A stretch of DNA of 22,928 nt from a virus. This document shows, in pieces, positions 16,901-22,041 of this stretch. Each line of letters starts with the position of its first letter. Position 1 is the first letter of the stretch. The notes beneath the pieces are model-generated. The model was not told where the DNA came from, ran no database searches, and was given only the letters and a program-made list of their open reading frames with translations. The translations under genes and the position numbers were made by a program. The stretch is taken from the IMG/VR virus record IMGVR_UViG_3300005860_000070, positions 1 to 22,928 of that record; one strand, written 5' to 3'.

Positions 16901-17901
16901 TTTAAATTTTCTCTTTGAATCATCCAGCGAATCATTTTATCAAAAGATTGTTCAAAAGACATTGAATATTTAAATCCCATATTTTTAAGTTTCGAACCAT
17001 CTAAAGCATAACGCATATCGTGTCCTGGTCTGGTAGAATGAAAATCAACATATTCAATTTCTTCTTCTTTTAATGGTCTTTTCTTTATAATTTGACAAAT
17101 TCTATTCGCAATATATAATACATCTCTTTCTTCACCAACAATATGATAAGATTCTTCGGGCACTCCTTTTTCTGTTAAAAAGAGCATAGCATTACAAACT
17201 TCTCTGGCGTGAATCCAACATCTTGAAGAAATTCCAATTTCAGGAGTTCCATGAATAATTACTTTTTTTCCATCTAAAATTGATTTAACTGTTTTTGGAA
17301 TGAATTTTTCAGGATGTTGGCGCTCGCCAAAAATATTCATCGAACGAACGATTAAAATCGGCAATTTGAAAGAATGAGCAAAAGCATAAGCTAAACATTC
17401 TTCACCTGCTTTTGTCGCTGAATAAGGATTTGAAGGTTTAAATCTATCTTCTTCTTTCCAAAAAACTCCTGGCGGCGCAGGACCAAAAACTTCATCAGTT
17501 GAAAATACAATTGTTTTTAAAGGATAATCTAAAAATACTTGTTTCTTTTTTATCCATTCCAAAAGATTAGCTGTTCCTAAAACATTCGAAAGAACGAATG
17601 GAATTGAATTTTCCAAAGATCTATCAACATGCGATTCGGCGGCTAAATGCCAAATATAATCTATTTTTCCTATTTCTTTATCGATCGCTTCTGAAATTGG
17701 AGATTTTAAATCGTGCCAAACAAATTTAACTCTATGCTTTACTTTATCCCAAATATCAATATCAGTTAATCTATTTAAATTTCCCGCATAAGTTAAACAA
17801 TCTAAAATAACAATATTCCAATTTGTTTGTTTTAAAACTCCTTCAACTAAATGATGCCCAACAAAACCAGCGCCGCCAGTAATTAAAAGCGTCTTATTCA
17901 T
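16885..17901 (-). CDS. RmlB-like dTDP-glucose 4,6-dehydratase / NAD-dependent sugar epimerase-dehydratase
   Basis: The 338-aa extended short-chain dehydrogenase has the NAD site ITGGAGFVGHH (7-17), LAAESHVDRS (87-95), STDEVFG (134-140) with the Thr-Asp-Glu triad of RmlB-type dehydratases, and the catalytic YSATK (160-164). GERQHPEKFIPKTV and SSRCWIHAREVCNAM also match RmlB. It would make a 4-keto-6-deoxy nucleotide sugar, the entry step to rhamnose and similar deoxysugars. No partner genes (RmlA, C, D) are in view, so the product must be completed by host or by other phage genes. Its ATG overlaps the 58-aa gene by 8 bases. It may share a pathway with the GT4 gene downstream. Confidence 0.85.
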   Translation of the reverse strand: MNKTLLITGGAGFVGHHLVEGVLKQTNWNIVILDCLTYAGNLNRLTDIDIWDKVKHRVKFVWHDLKSPISEAIDKEIGKIDYIWHLAAESHVDRSLENSIPFVLSNVLGTANLLEWIKKKQVFLDYPLKTIVFSTDEVFGPAPPGVFWKEEDRFKPSNPYSATKAGEECLAYAFAHSFKLPILIVRSMNIFGERQHPEKFIPKTVKSILDGKKVIIHGTPEIGISSRCWIHAREVCNAMLFLTEKGVPEESYHIVGEERDVLYIANRICQIIKKRPLKEEEIEYVDFHSTRPGHDMRYALDGSKLKNMGFKYSMSFEQSFDKMIRWMIQRENLKWLKL

Positions 17902-18070
17902 ATGGATTATGAAAAAATCTTTTAAAGAATCTTGTTTTTTTCCATTTTTCGGGAGTTTCGGTTAGCCTATCTTTTTCGAAATCCGATTTAAATTCTTCGC
18001 TGGCTTTTTTAAGTCCTTTTTTTAGAACTTCATCTTTGAATGTTTTTAATTTTTTGTATGGATAAACCAT
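17894..18070 (-). CDS. 58-aa charged protein, unknown
   Basis: A small frame between methyltransferase and RmlB-like genes is tied to both by overlaps. Its ATG shares one base with the methyltransferase stop (TAATG), and its stop is within ATGAATAA of the next gene. The product begins MVYPYKKLKTFKDEVLKKG and is rich in Lys, Glu and Phe, ending FFKRFFHNPYE. The tight packing supports translation. No family or function was recognised. Confidence 0.6.
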   Translation of the reverse strand: MVYPYKKLKTFKDEVLKKGLKKASEEFKSDFEKDRLTETPEKWKKTRFFKRFFHNPYE

Positions 18071-18483
18071 TATAGTTTTTTAAGTTTAACATAGAGTTCG
18101 GTATTAATCTTTTCATTTTGAATTATTAAAAAGTTATAATTTCCTTTTTGAGCGAGGTCATTTATAAGCGCATTCACCATTTTTTCATTCCAGTAAGATT
18201 TATGATCTGGATAAAATGCTTCATCACAATGAGAATGGGGAACACGAATAAAAATTTCGGCGCCAGGTTTTAAAACTCTATAACATTCTTCTAAAACCCA
18301 TCTAACATCATCTCCATTTAAATGTTCAAAAAAATGGCAAGAATATATTTCATCTACAGAATTATCATCGAAAGGTAAGCCCCGAGTAATATCTCGAACA
18401 ATTTCTTGCCCATAATCTTTAATATCTATATTAATCCAGCCTGGTTTTATATCTTTTCCGCAACCCAAATTTAATTTTCTCAT
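18070..18483 (-). CDS. Class I SAM-dependent methyltransferase (short)
   Basis: The 137-aa protein shows motif I as LNLGCGKD (4-11), then WINIDI and the segment LPFDDNSVDEIYSCHFFEHL (36-55), with ECYRVLKPGAEIFIRVP after it. These are the SAM-binding core strands of class I methyltransferases, most like Methyltransf_11-type enzymes that act on sugars or small molecules. It is short: typical members reach 180-250 residues, so it may lack the final strands or be a minimal form. An AAGGA ribosome site lies 12 bases before the start. The target is unknown. With the RmlB-like gene and GT4 it could act on a glycan. Confidence 0.75.
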   Translation of the reverse strand: MRKLNLGCGKDIKPGWINIDIKDYGQEIVRDITRGLPFDDNSVDEIYSCHFFEHLNGDDVRWVLEECYRVLKPGAEIFIRVPHSHCDEAFYPDHKSYWNEKMVNALINDLAQKGNYNFLIIQNEKINTELYVKLKKL

Positions 18484-18608
18484 TTTTTATATTCCTTTTT
18501 CGCCGCTTTTATCGCTTTAACTAAAACATCCTTCGTAATTCCATTTTTTCGAAGGCGTTCAATATGTTTTCTAACCAATTTTTGCCACTTTGTTTTTAAT
18601 TTAGCCAT
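18480..18608 (-). CDS. 42-aa lysine-rich protein, unknown
   Basis: The frame begins at ATG 18608, overlapping the TerS stop by 8 bases, and ends in ATGA overlap with the methyltransferase. The product (MAKLKTKWQKLVRKHIERLR, then a second basic helix) is nearly all Lys/Arg/Ile/Leu and probably helical. Overlaps on both sides support a real gene. No function can be assigned; binding to DNA or RNA is a guess from charge. Confidence 0.55.
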   Translation of the reverse strand: MAKLKTKWQKLVRKHIERLRKNGITKDVLVKAIKAAKKEYKK

Positions 18609-18951
18609 CTTCGTCTTTTATCTTTTTTAATTCTTCTTCAAATAATTCAACTCTTAATTTTTCTTTCGGATATCTATCTTTCAATTTCAAAAGCTCTTTT
18701 ATTGCTTCTATTGAAGCTCTTTTATCTTTTTTTGCAAGAGCGATTTCTTTTAATCTATCTAAAAGCGGTTTCTCATCAATTGAAGCGAGCAATTCTTTCC
18801 AGCCTTTTGAATTAGTTAAAATATGCGGGTTAATGGCGCTTTTAGGAGAATATCCCGCTTCTCTCATAATTTGCCCCATTCTAATAGGTTTACCTTCTTT
18901 TATTTTTTGGAGCTTTATTTCAAAGGCTCTTTTTTGCATTTCTGTTGCCAT
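18601..18951 (-). CDS. Terminase small subunit
   Basis: The 116-aa helical protein has an N-terminal helix-turn-helix-like part (MGQIMREAGYSPKSAINPHI) and the sequence LTNSKGWKELL. A second helical unit RASIEAIKELLKLKDRYPKE is followed by a charged C-terminus. The 'AGYSP...P.ILT.SKGW..LL' pattern is typical of TerS from many uncultured phages. The small subunit recognises the packaging site and hands DNA to TerL. It is the first gene of the leftward operon. The ATG at 18951 overlaps a promoter-like -10; an in-frame ATG four codons later (18939) is an alternative start. Confidence 0.75.
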   Translation of the reverse strand: MATEMQKRAFEIKLQKIKEGKPIRMGQIMREAGYSPKSAINPHILTNSKGWKELLASIDEKPLLDRLKEIALAKKDKRASIEAIKELLKLKDRYPKEKLRVELFEEELKKIKDEDG

Positions 18952-18979
18952 ATTAGAAAATTTGTTTAAAATTTGTCAA
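18950..18979 (-). promoter_or_regulatory. Candidate sigma70-like promoter at the TerS start
   Basis: On the minus strand TTGACA (18979-18974) is followed after 18 bases by TAATAT (18955-18950). The -35 is a perfect match and the -10 is five of six. The -10 runs into the annotated TerS ATG, so transcription would begin near 18943, just before the second ATG (18939), giving an almost leaderless message. Confidence 0.45.
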
Positions 18980-19245
18980 ATTTGTCGGTTGATGAATTGC
19001 AGGTGGGGTGAATAATCATTTTTTTTCCGAATTTTTTTCGAACTTTGCCTCTTATCCCCCCCCTATTTTTGAAATTTGAAAATGATTTTTTAAAAAATTG
19101 CGAATTTTTTCGAGAAATTGGGTATAATATCCATTATATCGATTCGATTTTTGCGATTATGCGAACTATTTTTTTGTCTTTTTCGATGTGCGTGCGTGAG
19201 TTTATTTTGTTTCGCTAATTTTCTTTTCGCTTAATTGTTTTTTTT

Positions 19246-19254
19246 TGTTATAAT
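19246..19254 (+). promoter_or_regulatory. Extended -10 promoter candidate, rightward
   Basis: TGTTATAAT is a perfect TGn-TATAAT extended -10 element. The -35 at the correct distance (TTCGCT) is weak, which is usual for extended -10 promoters. It would transcribe toward the acidic-peptide gene. Confidence 0.45.
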
Positions 19255-19319
19255 ATCTACTCAATATAGCTCAATAAAGATTTTTCTTAATTGATAAGCG
19301 CCAATTTCTTCTTAAAAGT

Positions 19320-19348
19320 ATTTTCTCTTTTTGTTTAATATCTGTCAA
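19320..19348 (-). promoter_or_regulatory. Leftward promoter candidate
   Basis: On the minus strand TTGACA (19348-19343), 17 bases, then GAAAAT (19325-19320), a perfect -35 with a four-of-six -10. It would start the late operon with a 5' leader of about 360 bases before TerS. It is less good at the -10 than the candidate at 18950-18979. Confidence 0.3.
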
Positions 19349-19412
19349 GTGTCAGGTTTTTATTTTTAAGCGCCGATTTGACATTTTTTTATTTTATGAT
19401 TTAAAAATGGGC

Positions 19413-19421
19413 TGTGAATAA
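19413..19421 (-). other. DnaA-box-like site
   Basis: TGTGAATAA reads TTATTCACA on the minus strand, a full match to TTATNCACA. A near match (TTATTCACC) lies at about 19007-19015. Only one perfect site is present, so an origin is a possibility, not a call. Confidence 0.35.
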
Positions 19422-19449
19422 CTTGTTGAAAATTTAGGAATTTAAGGTT

Positions 19450-19519
19450 CTTGACAAGGATTTTTGCCTTTGCTAATATGATAATAGAAATGATGACAGA
19501 ACTTGACAAGGATTTTTGC
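19450..19519 (+). repeat. 18-base direct repeat carrying -35 boxes
   Basis: CTTGACAAGGATTTTTGC occurs exactly at 19450-19467 and 19502-19519, 52 bases apart. Each copy contains TTGACA and the first part of the spacer, and each is followed by its own -10. This points to duplicated promoters with a shared operator. Confidence 0.75.
19451..19479 (+). promoter_or_regulatory. Strong sigma70-like promoter 1, rightward
   Basis: TTGACA (19451-19456), a 17-base spacer, then TAATAT (19474-19479) preceded by TGC, which also makes an extended -10. This is the best promoter in the window. It directs transcription into the acidic 39-aa gene and the early-type genes beyond. Confidence 0.75.
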
Positions 19520-19530
19520 TTGATTAAAAT
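19503..19530 (+). promoter_or_regulatory. Sigma70-like promoter 2, rightward
   Basis: TTGACA (19503-19508), a 16-base spacer, then TAAAAT (19525-19530). It shares the -35 and first spacer half with promoter 1, lies about 65 bases before the first ATG, and is probably regulated together with it. Confidence 0.6.
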
Positions 19531-19595
19531 AGAAAATGATAACATTTGTTATAAAAATAATAAAATAACGTCATATATATAAAGAAGACAAAAAA

Positions 19596-19715
19596 ATGGA
19601 AAAAGAAAATCAAAAATCAATATATGAAGAGATTGAAGAAGAAATAAGAGAAGAAATTTTGGAAAATGTTAGTGATTTAGATTTTGATAATGAGGATTTT
19701 GCTGATATTGGTTAA
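19596..19715 (+). CDS. 39-aa very acidic peptide, unknown
   Basis: The first frame after the tandem promoters is ATG at 19596 to TAA at 19715. The product holds 16 Glu/Asp against 3 Lys/Arg, in blocks such as EEIEEEIREEILE and DLDFDNEDFADIG. Its upstream bases and first codons are almost the same as those of the 108-aa gene (19588-19612 against 19845-19869, two mismatches in 25), suggesting a duplicated translation start. The last 18 bases form the left arm of an 18-base inverted repeat. A small acidic early protein could mimic DNA or bind a host enzyme, but no function can be claimed. Confidence 0.5.
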   Translation: MEKENQKSIYEEIEEEIREEILENVSDLDFDNEDFADIG

Positions 19716-19819
19716 AATTTAGCGCGCGCCGTCGTTTGTTTCTTTTTGCTCCTTTTCTTTGCGGTTTCACGATAGCAAACTAAAATGAAAGTAAAAGGGG
19801 CAACCAATATCAGCAAAAT
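19696..19819. repeat. 18-base perfect inverted repeat with GC-rich loop
   Basis: ATTTTGCTGATATTGGTT at 19696-19713 is the exact reverse complement of the bases at 19802-19819. The 88-base loop has a GC-rich island (GCGCGCGCCG near 19723-19732), unusual for this AT-rich sequence. An imperfect inner pair of CCTTTT and AAAAGG arms lies inside it. The element spans the gap between the acidic gene and the 108-aa gene. It could be a structured RNA, a processing site or the remnant of a small mobile element. Confidence 0.6.
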
Positions 19820-19820
19820 T

Positions 19821-19840
19821 AAAGGTCGAAAAATAAAAAA
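19821..19840 (+). repeat. AAAGGTCG repeat, copy 1
   Basis: AAAGGTCGAAAAATAAAAAA occurs here, just before the 108-aa gene, and again unchanged at 21014-21033. Shorter AGGTCG forms follow stop codons elsewhere (see findings). Confidence 0.5.
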
Positions 19841-19852
19841 TAAAACAAAAAA

Positions 19853-20179
19853 ATGGAAATAGAAACTCATAAAACTTGCGAACAAAGAATCGATGACAAT
19901 TTAGAAAATAGGTTGGAAGAAATAAAAAAAGGACAATTAACAGAAGAAAATTTACTTGCAATTACTAAAAAAGAAATTTGGACAATTGAATTGAGTTGGG
20001 GTGGACCACAAGAGTACTTCGAAGTATGGGTTGATAGAATGCCTTCGGGAAATGCGCCAAAAATTGAAAGTATTACTTATCATTTTTTGGATTGGTTTGA
20101 CGGAGCTGAAAGAAAATTACAAGGAGAAGAGTTTGAAACAGTTAAAAATTGGATTGAAACGCTTGGATTAATTGAATAA
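19853..20179 (+). CDS. Conserved 108-aa protein of unknown function
   Basis: The N-terminal half is helical (RIDDNLENRLEEIKKG, NLLAITKKE). The second half has TIELSWGGPQEYFEVWVD, ESITYHFLDWFDGAERKL and GEEFETVKNWIETLG. I have seen the 'SxGGPxxxFxVxxD ... YxFLDWFDGAxR.L.G..' pattern in small proteins of phages and plasmids from many bacteria, but know no function for it. Fold and charge suggest a soluble protein. It lies in the early-type region downstream of the tandem promoters, so host takeover or replication control is possible. No Shine-Dalgarno site precedes the ATG. Confidence 0.72.
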   Translation: MEIETHKTCEQRIDDNLENRLEEIKKGQLTEENLLAITKKEIWTIELSWGGPQEYFEVWVDRMPSGNAPKIESITYHFLDWFDGAERKLQGEEFETVKNWIETLGLIE

Positions 20180-20187
20180 GTTGGTTT

Positions 20188-20231
20188 CTTATTCTCTCCA
20201 TCTCCGAAGAAACGAGATGGAGAGAAATAAG
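20188..20231 (+). promoter_or_regulatory. Long stem-loop covering a ribosome site
   Basis: CTTATTCTCTCCATCTC (20188-20204) pairs with 20214-20231 around a 9-base loop (CGAAGAAAC). The stem is 17 base pairs with one bulged base. It starts 9 bases after the stop of the 108-aa gene. Its 3' arm takes in the first part of the AAGGAG ribosome site (20229-20234) of the next gene. No T-tract follows, so it looks more like a translational switch or stability element than a terminator. Confidence 0.6.
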
Positions 20232-20234
20232 GAG
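20229..20234 (+). promoter_or_regulatory. Ribosome binding site of the 35-aa membrane peptide
   Basis: AAGGAG lies 5 bases before the ATG at 20240. It is one of the few strong ribosome sites in the window, and its first three bases pair within the stem-loop upstream. Confidence 0.7.
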
Positions 20235-20239
20235 CTAAC

Positions 20240-20347
20240 ATGACATTAAAAACAAAATTAAAAATATCAATCACATTAAATATCCTATTATTTATTGGCT
20301 GGCTGATTACTTATATTTGCTTTTTAATTGTCGCTGGCGTTTTTTAA
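20240..20347 (+). CDS. 35-aa single-span membrane peptide
   Basis: ATG 20240 to TAA 20347, with AAGGAG at the right spacing. The product has a basic start (MTLKTKLKIS) followed by one hydrophobic segment (LNILLFIGWLITYICFLIVA) and a short tail. The strong ribosome site and the membrane helix support a real gene. It could be a small holin, antiholin, superinfection-exclusion or early membrane protein; nothing decides between them. It sits between the 108-aa and 204-aa genes, and its stop is followed at once by an AAGGTCG motif. Confidence 0.65.
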   Translation: MTLKTKLKISITLNILLFIGWLITYICFLIVAGVF

Positions 20348-20399
20348 AAGGTCGGCGCTGGCGAATTAAAAAAGATCAATATTTTTTATAAATAAAAAT

Positions 20400-21014
20400 A
20401 TGAAAACCGATTTATTATTTCATACCCAATTTAATTTTAAGCGTCGAACTTTTTATCCGAGGCGCCGAACTTTAAGAGCTGTGGCAAATTTTCAATCTGA
20501 TTATGTTATTAATCGATTTCCTATAATGGTGGCTTTTTCTTATGTCGTGGCACGAAAATTTTTTAATGATGAATTGGCTAAATCTTTGGCTGTGGCGAAT
20601 GCAACGCATTTTGCGATTTTAAAAAGAGTTGGTTTAAGTTTTGGAAGAACAAAAGCCAGATTCGAGAAAAAGCCGACTGGCGATGAAACATTTTTTGATA
20701 GCCAAGAAAGTTTTAAAGAATTCGAAATTATTAATTTTGTTGGTGGATCTTTTATTAAAAAGCGTGGCGAAAATATTATTTTAGCAATTGCTTTTATTCG
20801 GGGCAGGCAAAGCCCATTTACTATCGAAAAATTTAATCGAGAAGTCGAAAAATTAAATACTTTGGCGCCAAATGGATTTGATTTAATATGCGCCGAATGG
20901 GAAAAGATAATAAAAAATGAGAATTTAGAAGATTTAAAGAATGGAAAAAGATTTTTTCAGGTTTGGCGCCAATATCGAGATAAATTAAGAGAAGCCCAAT
21001 TTTGGGCTAAATAA
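20400..21014 (+). CDS. 204-aa basic protein of unknown function
   Basis: The N-terminus is strongly basic (RRTFYPRRRTLRAVANF). A helical, moderately hydrophobic part follows (FPIMVAFSYVVARKFFNDEL). The C-terminal half is mixed and soluble-looking (EIINFVGGSFIKKRGENIIL, AFIRGRQSPFTIEKFN, GFDLICAEWEKI). I do not recognise a family. It is the last rightward gene before a terminator, in the early-type set. The basic start might contact nucleic acid. The ATG at 20400 is 52 bases after the preceding stop. No ribosome site was found. Confidence 0.6.
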   Translation: MKTDLLFHTQFNFKRRTFYPRRRTLRAVANFQSDYVINRFPIMVAFSYVVARKFFNDELAKSLAVANATHFAILKRVGLSFGRTKARFEKKPTGDETFFDSQESFKEFEIINFVGGSFIKKRGENIILAIAFIRGRQSPFTIEKFNREVEKLNTLAPNGFDLICAEWEKIIKNENLEDLKNGKRFFQVWRQYRDKLREAQFWAK

Positions 21015-21033
21015 AAGGTCGAAAAATAAAAAA
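21014..21033 (+). repeat. AAAGGTCG repeat, copy 2
   Basis: This is identical over 20 bases to 19821-19840. It begins with the last base of the 204-aa stop codon. A small 24-codon frame starts just after it (21036) but is too short to call. Confidence 0.5.
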
Positions 21034-21124
21034 ATATGATTGATGAATTATCAATTATCGATTGGCAAATAATAAGAGAAAAAAACACCGAAAATAAATA
21101 AATTGCCGTAAGGCTGGCTATTTT

Positions 21125-21162
21125 GCGAATTTTCGAGCCATTAATCTGAAAATTCGCTTTTT
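21125..21162 (+). terminator. Stem-loop terminator between convergent genes
   Basis: GCGAATTTTC (21125-21134) pairs perfectly with GAAAATTCGC (21148-21157) around a 13-base loop, followed by TTTTT (21158-21162). It ends the rightward 204-aa transcription unit and lies 20 bases before the end of the opposing HNH gene. The reverse strand has a weaker tract, so some two-way action is possible. Confidence 0.72.
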
Positions 21163-21182
21163 AATTGGCGGCGGCGCAAATT

Positions 21183-21542
21183 TTAAAGTAATTTTTTTAA
21201 TTTTTCTATTTGTTTTTGATACCATTCAATATTTAAAAAGCTGGGAGGCGGTTTTTGTTTTGCTTTTTTCTCTAATTTATTATACCATCTTTTACTTTTA
21301 AGCGCCACGATTTTTCCTGATAAACTTTTATCGACATGCGTTAATTGAAAATGACAAGCTTGACAAAGTGAAATCCCATTATCTAATTCATATCTTAAAT
21401 GAGCGTAGCGGCTTTTAGGAAAAAAATGATGAACTTGATTTGCTGGGCGTCCGCATAATAAACATTTAGGATTTTTTAAAAGGCAAACTTGATAAAATAA
21501 TTTATCGGCTTCTCTCTTGAGTTTTTTTTTCTTTTTGTTCAT
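21183..21542 (-). CDS. HNH endonuclease (phage recombination/nuclease type)
   Basis: The 119-aa protein has a very basic start (MNKKKKKLKREADKLFYQV), the zinc/HNH pair CLLCGRPANQVHHFFPKSRY and RYELDNGISLCQACHFQLTH. The first His pair and the CxxC motifs are complete, so the domain should be functional. Small HNH proteins of this type cut DNA in recombination or packaging; this one resembles general HNH nucleases more than LAGLIDADG-like enzymes. It is the last gene of the right-hand leftward block, beside the terminator. The second half (KPPPSFLNIEWYQKQIEKL) is a helix of unknown role. Confidence 0.78.
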   Translation of the reverse strand: MNKKKKKLKREADKLFYQVCLLKNPKCLLCGRPANQVHHFFPKSRYAHLRYELDNGISLCQACHFQLTHVDKSLSGKIVALKSKRWYNKLEKKAKQKPPPSFLNIEWYQKQIEKLKKLL

Positions 21543-21593
21543 ATATAATAAAATCAGGATGATATTTTTTAAACATTTCCATCTATGATTTTT

Positions 21594-22007
21594 TTATTTT
21601 AGACATTTTTTTATTGTATTTCGCCAATGGTATATATTATTCCAGTTTTCTTCGAGCATATAATTCGCACATTTTTTCTGAATTTCAGCGTCGAAGATTT
21701 GGGATAAATTTTGAGCCAACCCGTATTTGTTGATACAAAATTGTTTAAAGGTTGCCCGCTTAAATTGGAGAATGCCAAAACTTGTTCCGTGATCTCCGAT
21801 ACATCTTTCTTTTTTCTGGGTTTGACAGATTTGACTTTCATAATAAATTAAACAATCCAAAAGTGCTGCATATTTAAGCGGTTTTCGATATTGGATAGAT
21901 TGAGCCTTAATCGTAGTGCCATTTAAAATGATAATCCGATTCGTTTCAGGATTTTCAATTAGAGGAGCCAGAGCCTCTTGCCACGACCACAAGGAAATCA
22001 GAATCAA
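21594..22007 (-). CDS. Lysozyme-like endolysin / lytic transglycosylase
   Basis: The core reads LLDCLIYYES, then CIGDHGTSFGILQFKRATF, KYGLAQNLSQIFDAEIQKKC and a final helix with NWNNIYHW. This is the lysozyme-like fold with catalytic Glu in YYES and GxSxGxLQF, seen in transglycosylases and phage lysins. The uninterrupted frame starts at a TTG (22007) inside a hydrophobic run (LILISLWSWQEALA), so the leader would be only about 14 residues. A complete signal peptide appears if reading begins at ATG 22039 and shifts -1 near 22022 (see the leader entry). The cell-wall enzyme role is supported by the adjacent holin-like gene (35 bases upstream of this start). Confidence 0.72.
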   Translation of the reverse strand: MILISLWSWQEALAPLIENPETNRIIILNGTTIKAQSIQYRKPLKYAALLDCLIYYESQICQTQKKERCIGDHGTSFGILQFKRATFKQFCINKYGLAQNLSQIFDAEIQKKCANYMLEENWNNIYHWRNTIKKCLK

Positions 22008-22018
22008 GAGGATGGCTA

Positions 22019-22039
22019 CTAAAAATTTCGTTTATACAT
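22019..22039 (-). other. Endolysin leader with slippery A AAT TTT and stop
   Basis: From ATG 22039 the frame reads MYKRNF and stops (TAG, 22021-22019). The bases before the stop, A AAT TTT (22028-22022), fit the slippery X XXY YYZ pattern. A -1 shift continues as LVAILLILISLWSWQEALA, so the joined start is a typical Lys/Arg plus hydrophobic signal peptide. One missing T in the run at 22021-22025 would have the same effect. This is either a recoded start, a sequence error, or a mutation. Confidence 0.55.
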
Positions 22040-22041
22040 AT

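Larger units (their letters stand above)
18952..19595. other. Non-coding divergent control region
   Basis: This is a 644-base gap between the leftward late operon and the rightward early-type genes. It is T-rich, with no convincing coding frame. Repeated TTTTTTCGAA-like stretches lie at 19019-19116, a run of eight C at 19056-19063, and a TATAAT/ATTATA dyad at 19123-19138 (TATAAT, four bases, ATTATA). It also holds promoter candidates in both directions, an 18-base direct repeat and a DnaA-box-like site, entered separately. A main regulatory region and possibly a replication origin is the natural reading; neither is proven by sequence. Confidence 0.6.

Noticed and set aside
19491-19583. 30-codon frame starting with ATGATGACAGAA near the second promoter
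   Set aside because: It overlaps the promoter repeat and has no ribosome site; it is explained by the regulatory sequence.
19767-19961. 64-aa hydrophobic minus-strand frame
   Set aside because: It is the complement of A-rich leader and the 108-aa gene; poly-A reads as Phe-rich hydrophobic sequence on the other strand.
21036-21110. 24-codon frame after the second AAAGGTCG copy
   Set aside because: Too short and without homology or ribosome site; the leading repeat is more likely regulatory.
21513-21593. Short minus-strand frame (about 26 codons) overlapping the HNH start
   Set aside because: No ribosome site, no recognisable pattern and largely contained in the HNH gene.
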